Source of the DNA: Toxoplasma gondii ME49
Lineage: Eukaryota > Apicomplexa > Conoidasida > Eucoccidiorida > Sarcocystidae
DNA: 64,000 nt
Assembly (NCBI RefSeq): GCF_000006565.2
Contig: NC_031480.1
Span: forward strand, 4,313,529 to 4,377,528
Direction: 5' to 3'
Shown: piece after piece, positions 37,678 to 54,984 of the stretch
Numbering within the stretch: the stretch's first letter is position 1
Layout: each line of letters begins with the position of its first letter
Program-made: the position numbers and the translations under genes
The notes under the pieces: model-generated
Told to the model about the DNA's origin: nothing
What the model saw: the letters and a program-made list of their open reading frames with translations, nothing else
The model's database searches: none

Positions 37678-40600
37678 ATGATGGAAGAAGGTAAGCCGCA
37701 CATGCGACCGTTGCTGGAAGGCCGACTGCAGCATGCGTTCCACTTCCTCGATCTAAGATGTCGGTGGGACTCTCCTCTCGCTTCCTTCGACCTTTTGATC
37801 CTCTTGCCTTCTTCCCCTCGCCTTGTCGTCGCGTGTCTCGCTGTCCGCTTCGCTGAAGGTGCTCATCGCCTCTTCGTTTTCTCTCCTGCTTTCTGACTCG
37901 TTCCCTAGAGCGCGCCGTGAGGAACCTCGTTCTCTCCATTTGCGAATTTCGCCTGCAAGCTGCTCCGTCGCCTCGGGAAGCCGAGACAGCAGGTGGACGC
38001 GTTCCTGGGGGGAGAGTCGGCAGTCAGTTGCTGCTTGTCGGAGGTGTGGGGTCGGAGAGAGGCGCCGCGCAGCTCTTGATGCACGGCGGCGCTGACGAGA
38101 CCCAGTGCTACGACGACTTGCATGCAGTCGAGCTAGGTCAGACATGAACGGCCGTGGAACTCAAGACGCAGAGAGGAAGAAGACAAGACCGCCACAGGAC
38201 AGATGGAAGAGGAAGGAAAAGACGGGAAGAAAGGCGTCAGACAGGACGACGGAGAAGCTAGGGAGAAAGGGCGGGGCAGGAAGAAGAAAACGGAGATTTT
38301 CAGTGGCTAGTCGGGAACCAACATGCGACCGGGAGGAACTGGAAAAGAGAGGTTGGAGAGGCGAAAAAGAAGGAAACGAGTTTCAAGAATGGACGCGTTA
38401 CCTGTGCCGATAACGAGGCACTGAGAGTTTGTGACGGATGCAAACAGGAGCCGACGGCGTCGAGTGCTGCATGATTGTCGCGTAGAACAGTATAAAGAAG
38501 AAACTGGGGCAAGCGGAAGAGAAAAGCAGGAGACAGGAGAAAGAGGGAGACAAGGGGAGAAGAGAAAAGGCGAAGAGAGAGGAAAACTATGGTATCGGGT
38601 CTGATACGAAAAATGAAGGAAACGCGGGAACAGAAAAGAGAAAACAAGAGGCTGTTGTGTGCGGCTGTGTACAGTGACAGCGAGTTAGCCGCTCTGACAG
38701 AAAACTGAGGACAACCTTGTTCCTATTACTTTACACTCAGCCTGTTTCATACAGTGTGAGATTCTTTTTTCCTCTATTATCTCTGGTTTTTTCGCAGAAC
38801 GCGGCCTATGGCGAGAACTGAGTGTTGGAGGCTTCTCCAAACCCAGTGGGGTGTACGGACACACGATGCGAGCGTGGAATGACCGAATCGTGCTCTTCGG
38901 CGGTCTAGCAGCCCAAACAGCTCAATCCCTTGCAGAAACCGAACAAACGCAGACGGTAACTCTCTCCCCAAATCATCTGCTGTCTTTATCTTCAGCGCAG
39001 TCATCGATGCATCGCGACATGCTCCATACAACACTACAAACATGTATATACACACATACATATGCATATATAAATACATATATATATATATATATATGTA
39101 TATGTATATGTGTGTATGCAGCCGTACATGCATTGTCATTTATATATATATATATATATATATGCACATATGTGTAAATTGACATGCAGTGTCACATACA
39201 AGATGAGAGAGAAGCGCGAGGCCTGATGAAGGAGACGAGCATGCACAACGACCACAGAGGGAAGTTGTGACGTTGCGAAAAATCCTTTTCTATTCTGGCT
39301 GTGGGTTGTCTTTGCCAGTTTCCTCCTCCCTCATTCATGGGTCCCCAGAGCGCAGAGTGGCTGCACAATCCGCAGCCGAGCAACAGTCTATTTATTCTCC
39401 AGGTACGCGCTGGACTCTGCAAGCATGTGATGAATGTAGAGAGCAGAGAGTCGATTTCCGTCCCCATCTTAGTCTTGGTGAGTTAGATCTATTTCAGAAG
39501 CATTTCGTGCTTTCGGGAGCTTCCCAGAGTCGCGGTCGCCGAAGACCGGTTGCTCGCTCGAGTGTGTGTGTCGGTGCTCGTCAACAAAGATGAACTTGTC
39601 CTGTGTATGTCCACTCCATGCCTCTTGACAGGCGTCCCTAGAGCTCCTTCTTCCGCCTGTTTCATAGGACGAGAGACGCCGCATTCGCTTGTGGCGCCTT
39701 CCTTTTTTCGCTTTCTTCCTGTCGGACACTGGAGGGCGCTTGCATCAGCAAGAAATCGGCAGCAGAGCGACCTGCAGTGTGTTCGTGCATGCAGGTTGAC
39801 GGTTTGTTTTGGACGCAGCCGGAAGTCGAGGGCGAGGGTCCGTCCCCTCGAGCATTTCACGGTGCCACAAGTGAGCCATTTTTCAGAGTTTCTTTGCTTT
39901 TTCGATGCTCCGCCGTTCTTCGACAGTCATCCGTCTGTCCTCTCTGTCCTCCTCGGTCTCCATTTCTTCTCCACTTCTGCCGGGCTGCTCTCTCCTCTCA
40001 CCTGGGTTCCCTCGCTGAAGCTGGTGGATTGTTTCCTCTCTCTCACCTCAGTCGCGTCATCCGGTATCTCTTCTCGCGCAACGTCTGGATAGAGGCGTGA
40101 AGGAGGCTGAACCTCAACTCTGCTCGGCTGCTGCGCGTAGAGACGGAGTAACGAGGAGACACAGGAGACATCTCGAGTGGAAACGAATGTGTTCGGTGGT
40201 GTTCCATTCTTCTGGCCTCTCGAGGCAAGACTTGTGTGGCCAAGTTTCTTGTTTTCCGCGTTCTCTCTCTGTGCAAATCTCCCCTCTCTTCGCCGCACTC
40301 GCCGCCTTGGAGTCTTCCTGTTTCCTTTTCAGTCTGCAAGGACTTTCTTGTCGTCTTCGGAGGCGCGACAGATGCGAGGCTCCAGGAGGTGAGAAGAATC
40401 GGGAGGGCACCGTTCGCTTCTGCCTGGGGACAAGAACCTCCAGGAAAAACCATGGGCCTGTGCACCCACGCACCAGTGAAGCAGAAGCGATCCGAGGGGA
40501 GGCTGGTTCTCTGTGCTCTCTGCTGTCATGATTTGACAGAGCAGGCACAGGAAGAAAACATCCAAGGATGTAAGACCGTAGAAGCCTTCACGCGGCGTTA

Positions 40601-43600
40601 GTCGTCCTATTGTTGTCGAATCAAGAATGCCGTTCCAATTCTGTTGTGCCACCGTCACGGTTGCTTGGACCATCTTTCATGAGCGTCGCACCTTGTCAGT
40701 TCGTGTCTCCAGTATCCTTCCCTGTCACTTCAAGTTCCCGCTGCCCTCCACGCAGCTGCTTGACTTCACAAACATCATGCAGTTTTGGCGGCCGCCGAAT
40801 TCACCTTGCTTACTATACACTTCATCTAGAAATATCAGTCATACGTATATATGATATATATATATATATATATATATCTGATATATGTGTATATTTATAT
40901 GATATATGTGTATATATGTTAATATTTGTGTATTTCTGTGGATGAATTTCTATTTTTCCGCATCGCATGTCTATTTCTTTGTTTGGATAGTAAATGCTGT
41001 GTAGCCGTGTACACTGATATCTCTGCATCGTACATCGTATATGTGCATTTATAGGTAAGATAGAAGAATGCAGGATGTGATGCAGAGAATCTTCTGGGTG
41101 AGTTGAGGCATATGCAGGAAAGGAGTTCCTGGGCACAGTGTTGGTGGGAGTGTCGGTGTCTCTGACCGCACTATTGCGTCTGTGATTCTTGAAATATAAC
41201 GACGGAAAGCTGTCGAAAAAGAACTTTTAGCTCGGACAGAAGAGTCAAGCAGGAACAGACAGTAACTTCAACAGACACGTGAAGAAAGACTCCTGTGTAC
41301 GAGCTTACCTGGCGACGCAATGATAGAAACATCGACAAGCCATCAGCGAGCTCCTGAAGGATTCTCAGGAGTCCAAAACGGCACGGGGCGAGGAAACTGA
41401 CCGCGCGTGCGTCTGTAGGGAGGGAGGTATATACTTGAGAGAGACAGGATATCTCGCTTGGGCCGTTTGCCTAGAATTTGCAAGGGATTCTTGAACGCTC
41501 TCTCTCTCTGTGCAGCCTTGCAACGATCTTCACCTTCTCGACTTGAACCGGAATACGTGGTACTCACCGGCCGCCTCTCTTTCTCCGCCCGCGAAGAAGA
41601 GAAGAGCTGAAGAAGGAGTTGAGCAAGACCCTCCGACAGAGCAGGATTCACCCTCTCCAGAAGGAGACAGCACGGATGCAGGACCCTCCATCAAAGTCTC
41701 TGGCGTCTCGCCGTCTCCGCGCGTTGGTCACGCCATGGTCACCGTCAAGCAAACCGAGAAAATCCTTCTTTTCGGGTGCGTCTCTTCCACTCCTAGCCTC
41801 CGTGTCGAGATCTACACAGCGAGGGAGACTCACAAGGACAGAGATAGAGAGGCTGGTACACAGATGCGCAGGCAGCGAAAGGTGGAGACACGAGTGGTTT
41901 GATGGAGAATCGTTTCCAAGCCTTTAGGCGTCTAGGTTCTTTGGGAGGTGGAACAGCAGGTGTGTAGGATGTCCTCCAGTGTGGAGTGAAACGTCGCAGA
42001 CATCGCGCAGGCACTAACCGAGAGGGAGACACCAGTTGGGGGTTCTGCTGCTTCGGATGTCTGTCTGGGTGAAGCTGCGGACGCCGGGTGTTTTTTCCTT
42101 TTCTGGATTTTCCCGGTGTTGAGATGCATGTCCCGTAACCGCGACCCTCACACAGCGGGTGTCTTTTTGTCTTCTCTGATGCAGGGGTGCTGCTGATGAC
42201 AACAACTTGTACTGCCTAGACTTCCAGGTGTATCGACGGCCGAAGCCAGGAGCGTCTGAAACCGTGCGTTCTCTGGCTGCAGACGGACAAGACGAGGAGA
42301 TTGTGGAGATGTCTCTATCTTGGTCGCGCATTGAGGTAAAAAATCCACGTACTGAGCTCTTGTCGCTTCGCGGTGCTGCTGGTCGGAATGCCCAGGTCCG
42401 TCTGCCTGCATGAGCCTGAAGGGATTTGACGACGACTTATTCTCACTTTCTGACCTGCCTGAGTTTTCTCCGAGACAGAAGAAGGCGAACCAGAAAATCC
42501 CAACGCGATCCCCGATCGCTGTGCATTCTTCTCTCGCGGGGGCCTGCTTGAGACATGCCACAGAGCTGGATCTCCTCCATATCCCACGGCATCGAGGGTC
42601 GTCCATTTCTGTCATGTTCCAGACTGAACAGTGTGGAGGTTCAGTGTCCTGTGACCTGAAGGTTGTCCTCCATCGACTGGATTCTTCGCATTTCTACGCA
42701 CCTAGACACCCGCGGAGACAAGTCGCGGGAACAGTGCCTTTTTTGCCGACCTGCTCGTGGGTGGTGGATCTGTCGAAGGTCCACACGCGTTTTGACGCAT
42801 GCACGTCCGCAGTCGCAGCAAGCAATCTTTTTCAGCGACAAAGAGGAACAACGGTGTTTGCTACGGAAACAAGAGACAGAAGACATTTCTGTGTGTCTCC
42901 CCCGTCTCCGCCGCTTGCTTCCTCTTGGCCGCATAAGTACATCAAAGTAAAAAAGTTTTGCCTCTCTCTGTCTCCTCCTTTCTGTCTCGTCTTTCTCTCT
43001 TTTGTACTCCCGTCCTTCTTCTCTTCTTTCTTGTTTCTCTCTCTCTGTACCTCTGCTTCTTGCTATCTGGTCATGTGTGTGTGTATGCTATGAATGCCCC
43101 CTTGCATGCACAGACTCACCGGACAGGTCCCGTCAGTCGCGGCTTCTTCACTTTCGCTCAAGTTGGCCCTCAGCGTTTATTTGTCTTCGGTGGCCAGCCG
43201 TTGACCGGTGCCGCTCCCGACGCCAGCAGCCCAGCGGATTTGTACGTACTGAATTTAAAGACCTACCAATGGCAAAAGCCGTTGTATGAAGGTGCGTGGA
43301 AGCTCGAAAGGATCACGTCGGTCCTTCCAAGGAGACCTCTTGTCTCCGTCCTTCCCTGGAGTCGCAAGGCGCGCGCGTCTCTTGACGCTCCTGCCTCGAC
43401 ACTCGCGTCCTCAATTACGCAAACATCTCATTGTTAGACCCCTTCAACCTCACAGTCCTGATGAGTTTCCATGACGCGCGACGAAGAGACATACAAACTT
43501 GCACTCTCCCCACTCTTGCCGGCACATCAACATACACATACATGCCTATACTTATCTATATATATATATATATACAGATGTATATACCTGTATGTATTTA

Positions 43601-45738
43601 GACATGATGTGTATGTGTGTAGTGGCTGTGGAGGGTGCATCTTTGTGTGCTTTCTCTTTGGATCGATCTGTGCGATTCCCTAGAGAATGGTCGTTTATGT
43701 AAACTCACGACTCCCGTTCGATGTCTGTGTGACAGAAAGTATCTCTGTCTTTGTATCGGTTGTTTCCTGATGCCCAGGTCAGCTGGCTCTACGGGCAGAA
43801 GCGGCGGCAGTGCTCCACGACAAACTGATTGTCTTCGGAGGGGGGCGAGTTTCCAGAGTGCAAACTCCCGAAGCTCCTTCTGATGGCCAGAGTGAGAGTT
43901 CTCGTCAGGCGAAACCCAACGCACTAGGTGAGAGGAAAAACGCGTTCAGATAGAACCTGGTGTAGATGGTGCATCTTCTTTCGAGGAACTCCTTTTTCCA
44001 TTGGTGAAACGATTCCTGCGGGCGAACTAGGCCCTACAGAACAACAGGAATCCGTATGAGAAAGATTATCTAGGTAATTCGGGATGCTCCATGGCCCAAA
44101 AAACTGCGGCGTTGTGAACATCTGCACCTCCGGATTTATCCTGAATCCAGAGAAAAGAGATGGCGCCCGAACTATGGAGCTCTCGTCGCCTCTCGCACAA
44201 ATCTGTGTGCATGCATGCACCAGATGAAGAAGACTCAGTGTGCGTTCGCTTTTTCGCGCCCCTTCGTAAAGCCTGTCCGGTAACCGGATTTTCCTTCTCA
44301 CGAGCAGCCTTCTGGGTGTGACCTTCCATGCTCACAAAACTCGAGCTGTATGTGTCGAACGGACAAGCCTCTGAGCAGCCAGGATACTCAGGGAACGTTT
44401 GGTCTCCCCTTCTTCGTACACCGTTTCCGGACCTCCATGAGACGAAAGAGTCGAACCTGTTACTGGGGAGTACATACGACGAGTTGGAGTACTGATTTAT
44501 ATCCTGAAGGCCTGTGTTTACCGTATGCGAGTTTTGGTCTGGAGAAGGGAGGCTTTTGATGACTGTAATGGCTGTAGCACGGAAGAAACGCACTTGTCCC
44601 CGTGGTCGGATCCATCCGAGGAAGACAGTCGCTCTTAGATCCGGTAAACAAAGACGTGCAAGATCAAAAACATCTAGACTCGCCTTATCATTGTGTTTAC
44701 ACCGAACCTGCGAAAGGGAAACACATCTTGGCCGTTTGGGTATTTGAAGGTAAATGCCATTCAAGCATGCAAATGCTGGGCGATCAGCGTGAGAGGAGAG
44801 TCTGCGCATGCTTCCCTGAGGATGGCGGGAGATGTCTCAACTTGCCTGTTTTTTTTTTCCGCGTTGAGTGCTGTATCGGCGGTCGCATGCAGCGACGAGT
44901 GTGGTCTCATTCGCCTTTGCCGCACTTTTTTGGTTTGTTCTATAATGGATATCAACGATTTCCATCGTTTTCGGACATATTAAAGTCTTGTGCTTCTTGT
45001 AGAATCTCCAGATGGTTTTAGAGTGACTGTAACGGTACCAGCTTGAAAGAGAAGGCCTCTCAACTTGTGCTGAGGACTCGCCACAAACCGTACAAGAATC
45101 GATGATGTCCATCTGTGCACCTAAGTTGATGCTGTTATCACACGTACTGTCAGGGAGAGAAAACGACTTCTTGTCTTTGACTCTGTGGGGTTGTAGGCGA
45201 GGCAGGAGCAGGCACCCTCGCGTCTGTGCTCGGTGTAGGCAGCTCCTGTCGCATGAGCAAGAAATTGTTCTTCCTCAACGTTCTGGAAATCAAAGAAGGC
45301 TCTGCAGATGGAGAGTTCAAGTTCAAACTCGTCACCGTTGGCGACTCCGGCGTCGGCAAGTCGTGCCTCCTCATGCGCTTTGTGCAGGTGATGAAAGCAT
45401 CATGACAGACATGTCTCAAGAGACTGCACTGGAATCCAACTCTCTGCGTTTCGCATGCTGTTGCGATTGAAGAGAAGTGAACTCTTGCTCAACGTGTGTG
45501 GGGAGATCGGGTCCTGCCGTCGAGGAAGAAAAATGTCCTCGTGCATGCATGCAGTTTCGTCTCTTCTTCTCTGACGAAGCCTCCACCTGGCAGTCTCACT
45601 GCCCACCCTTTCTGTATCGAACGCGAACCTCCTGTGGATGCGCGTACCTTTTCGTCTCCATACTGTCGGTGTAAATGTGTTCACGTTAGGTCTGAGTACG
45701 TATACTTGGTCCCTGTAGCTCTTCGTACACATACACAA

Positions 45739-45782
<44 letters not shown>

Positions 45783-47348
45783 ACGAGAGAGATTTGTATG
45801 TATGTATGTATGTATGTATGTATGTATGTATGCCGTCGTATGGGGGTTTGGTGCAGGCTTTGCAGAAGCGTGTGCAGAGATATTTTGCGTGTGTTTTCTG
45901 CCTGTGTTGCATTTTTAGGACCAGTACTCGGCCTTTCATGTCTCGACCATTGGCGTCGATTTCAAGTCGGTCCTGACGATGGTCAAGGGCAAGGTTTGCA
46001 CGCTGCAGCTGTGGGATACGGCGGGTCAAGAGCGCTTCAGTGGGGTGACGGGGAACTACTACCGCAACGCCGACTGCTTCATTCTCGTTTTTGACATGAC
46101 GCGAAGAAGTTCGTTTCTCCACATCGAGAACTGGATCAAACAGGTTAGGAGGGCGATCCTGCGTCTTCTCTTCCATTCGCACAGGCACACGTATTTGCAT
46201 GCAGCTGCATGCAAATACACACACATAGATACCGCGACTCGCTTCGCGCAGCTGTGCTTCTTCTATAGCTCGCCCCCTGTCTTTGAATCGTCACATGTGC
46301 AAATGTAAAAGCTTCTTGCCTTTGATATCTTCACTTCTCGAACTCTGGACTCTCAAAAACAAGACGTACGTATATGTGTATGGTAGGGTATGTCTGTGCC
46401 GTGTGTCATGGCTGTGTCCTTGTCCTGGTTCTCGACGTCACCTGGTGCATACGCTGGTCACCGCTGACATTTGCTTTCACTTCCAGATCAAAGAACACCA
46501 TGAATGCGGCCCGTCTACGATGAAGCTGCTCATTGGCAACAAAGCGGATCTGACTGCCTCGCTGGAAGTGACTGAGCGTGAAGCACGGCAATGTGCAGAC
46601 CAAATCGGTGCCATTTATGTCTCGACTTCCGCCAAGGTACAAACGACGTTCATCTCTTCAGTATTTTTATATAGATAGACAGTTATAAATGTGTGTTCCA
46701 CCAGAATGTCGGCTATCGCGCGATGGCGCAGACAAAGGCCGCCCAGTCGATGCCGTTTCTCCCAACTTCTGCTAAGGGACAAAACCATGCACGTATTTTC
46801 ATTCACGTATATACGTAGATGTAGGGATATGTGTGTGTGCTGTGCTGTGCACCATAATGTCGGCCATCTCAATGCTTATCCGTGAAAGAACTTGTACGGC
46901 CGACACCTACATGAAAAGCAAGGACTCGACGTTTTATGTGCGCCTCCTTCAGACATCGGCAAACGTCGACGCGGCGTTTTTGGCGGCAGCTTCCAAGTTG
47001 GTGGAGATGCGTCGCCGAGCAGTGGCGGCGGCCACTGCGAGCGGCGCTGGCTCTTCTTCAGCTTCTGAGGCTTCTGCGCCTGCTCCAGATGCCCCGGGTA
47101 TTTCTCTCCTGTCCAGCGCTCTTTCTACTCCGCCTCGTCAACGAGGACTGTGCTCAGGATGCGTAGGTTCGACAGGCTTCGGACCTCAAGCGCCGCAGCC
47201 GTCGAGGATGACAGAGGGCCGAGAAGGCAGTGGCCATGTCGCCTCAGCAGGGAGACTCTTGTCGCAGGAACTGGCTTCGTCGGTGAACAGCGTTGACATG
47301 GCGCGGCCACAGACGTCTTCTTTCCCTGCCCCGAGCCGACCTAGTTAG
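37678..47348 (+). CDS. Predicted kelch-propeller/Rab GTPase fusion protein
   Basis: Thirteen exons: 37678-37690, 38798-38955, 39319-39402, 39795-39870, 40333-40388, 41516-41775, 42185-42335, 43114-43291, 43778-43927, 45197-45387, 45919-46143, 46487-46636, 46953-47348. Every junction is phase-compatible (2088 nt, 695 residues). Residues 1-375 hold kelch repeats with five Gly-Gly doublets (FGGLA, FGGATD, FGGAAD, FGGQP, FGGGR) and SPRAFHG / SPRVGHA motifs. From about 395 a Rab domain follows: GDSGVGKS (424-431), Thr449 in STIGVDF, WDTAGQE (471-477), GNKAD, TSAK (561-564). All guanine-binding motifs and the catalytic Gln are intact. The C-terminal 110 residues are Ser/Ala/Pro-rich and end without cysteine, so the usual Rab prenylation is absent. 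The likely role is vesicle-traffic regulation. Exon 1 (MMEE) and the 1.27-kb intron between the halves are the weakest points; two separate genes remain possible. Confidence 0.72.
37753..38145 (-). other. Arginine-rich ORF inside intron 1 of the kelch-Rab gene, status unclear
   Basis: A minus-strand frame with a real ATG runs 130 codons. The first third is very Arg-rich; the second part (LLSRLPEATEQLAGEIRKW onward) is helical and charged and looks more protein-like. An overlapping frame from 38123 starts with a hydrophobic MQVVVALGLVSAAV. It could be an upstream exon of the minus-strand gene at 36.2-37.2 kb or a chance frame; I could not join it cleanly. Confidence 0.2.
39079..39163. repeat. 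AT microsatellites in an intron
   Basis: Two (TA)n runs separated by a TATG/TGTG-rich spacer lie in the intron between exons 2 and 3 of the kelch-Rab gene. They are simple sequence with no coding value and are likely to be variable in length. Confidence 0.9.
40849..40925. repeat. TATA/TGTATA microsatellite in an intron
   Basis: An alternating (TA)n run passes into TGATATATGTGTATA repeats in the intron between exons 5 and 6 of the kelch-Rab gene. Simple sequence only. Confidence 0.85.
44066..44809 (-). other. 247-codon antisense ORF in the kelch/Rab junction intron
   Basis: An ATG-initiated frame occupies most of the intron between exons 9 and 10 of the kelch-Rab gene, on the opposite strand. 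Its composition is not low-complexity, but it shows no domain, signal peptide or membrane segment that I recognise. It is the longest ORF in the window not explained by a gene model or by antisense to coding sequence. It may be a nested gene or chance. Confidence 0.2.
45741..45832. repeat. (TA)20 followed by (TGTA)n microsatellites
   Basis: Twenty TA units (45741-45780) are followed after a short spacer by a TGTA run (about 45795-45832), in the intron between the two exons carrying the P-loop and switch regions of the Rab domain. Length polymorphism between strains is likely. Confidence 0.95.
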
Positions 47349-48933
47349 GCAGAGCGCCCTGGTGCTTTGCTACATTGATAGAGGCGCAAGGCGACAGCAT
47401 GGAAAAGGCTACAGGCTGTTGAACAAGGTGCTACGGTCGCGCGCCTGATTCGCATGCGCTTTTTCTTCTCCTCGTCCGTTTGCCTTCTTCCCGGCAAACT
47501 GGTTGCGTTCCTGCTTTTCCTTTCGCGTCTGCCTGCGTCAGCGGCGTGTCTCTCCCTTTTTCCTCGTTCTTGTGTGCAGTTTCGAACTGCCTGTCTCCGT
47601 ACGGGCCGCCTCGCCTTGTTGATTCTCTGCTCTTTGTGTCAACTGTTTCAAAGGCAACCGGGAACGGCCGCCGGACAGCTCTTGCTTGCGGATAGCGATG
47701 GGACAGAGAGCCCGTGGCGCTGGTCCGGAAAAAAAAGGGATTCTTCGGTGTTTTCTTCCGCGTAAACCTGGTCGTTTGTTTCTCCTACCTTCTACAATGG
47801 TAGGGAGTTTCAGATCGCCTGCGGCCATCAGGTTTCCGTACGTGAGGTAAAGCCAGAGGGAACTCCGCACTCCCGTTCGGATCCGAGACAGTGGGAGTCT
47901 TCGTCAATTTCACCAGTTGATTTGTTCGGTCACGTTTTCTTCTCCCGCATGTCGCGTGGCGGCCGCCGAACCGCTTTCTCAACAGGAAAAAGCTCATAAA
48001 GTCGCGGCGACAAACTGGTCACGACATGACGGCACAGACAGCTGGAAGCAGTGTCCTGGGTCGATTGACGTTACGAAAAACGCTTCACGCCGAGAGGCAA
48101 AACGACAAATCAGACAACGTAGCAAGCGAAGAAGATGGTGACAGCTAAAAGGTTTTGGTGCTCTCTCAGAAACGATTTCCTCGTGTCACTGTAGCCTGCC
48201 GGAACACTTGTCAACCGACTGTGTCCACATTTTTTATGCGCACTGACTGGCATGAATGGCCAGAGGCAGGCATCAGCAAGTCACGTAGGCCAACGCGTGC
48301 GCAGAAACGCTCAAGGCTCGATTGTGGGTGGGGGTTGGTAGCATTTTATCGACCTAAACAAGGTTTACACTTAGGTGGTGCGGTTTTCCTGATCTGGACG
48401 GATTCAGCGGTCGCAGATTATCGATCTGCAAATGGTGTACACTTAAGTGTCGCGGCTTATTTAGTTAAGGGAGCTTCGTGGTCGGAGCGTAACAAGTCAA
48501 CAGAGACGTATCGCCAATCGTTCGCGGTGAAGAGTCGAAACTGACAGCACATCGTAGGGAAACTGAGAGGGTGCTCCTTTCTCTCCGTCGTTTGCACTGC
48601 ACCATCCTGCAAGTGCATAGAAGGAAAGTTGTCTGCTGTCGTGGGCAGAGAGCAACAGTCCAGCACTCTAGCGGCATACAGAACGATAACGTATTCACGA
48701 GTGGATACACGCACATCTGCGTCACCCGCAACTCGCTTTCGTTCTGATTGACAAAAAGAAAACAAGGCGAGGTGAGACTGTGTGAAATGCCACATGAAGA
48801 GTCATCCCTTTTCTTCGATAAAGGACACAGGGGTCTCTGGCACCCCCTCGTCAGCTCTCTCCGACCCGAGGCACTCTCCCTGATCCCTCCGAAAGGAGAG
48901 GAAAACGAGAGACGGGCAGCTTCTGTATTTCCG
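47349..48933. other. Intergenic stretch between convergent genes
   Basis: About 1.6 kb between the stop codons of the kelch-Rab gene and DHFR-TS, which face each other. It should contain both 3' untranslated regions. A possible acceptor near 47580 could extend the kelch-Rab transcript, but the frames that follow add no recognisable ending. Confidence 0.5.

Positions 48934-54984
<6,051 letters not shown>

Noticed and set aside
44578..44749. Possible extra plus-strand exon between kelch and Rab exons
   Set aside because: The frame ends at a phase 1 donor (GTAAAT) and would fit, but the only acceptor giving phase 1 at its start (CCGAG) lacks a pyrimidine tract, and the peptide does not look like a kelch blade.
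45400..46224. 274-codon minus-strand ORF
   Set aside because: It crosses the (TA)20 and TGTA microsatellites and is antisense to Rab exon 11. Its composition follows the simple repeats.
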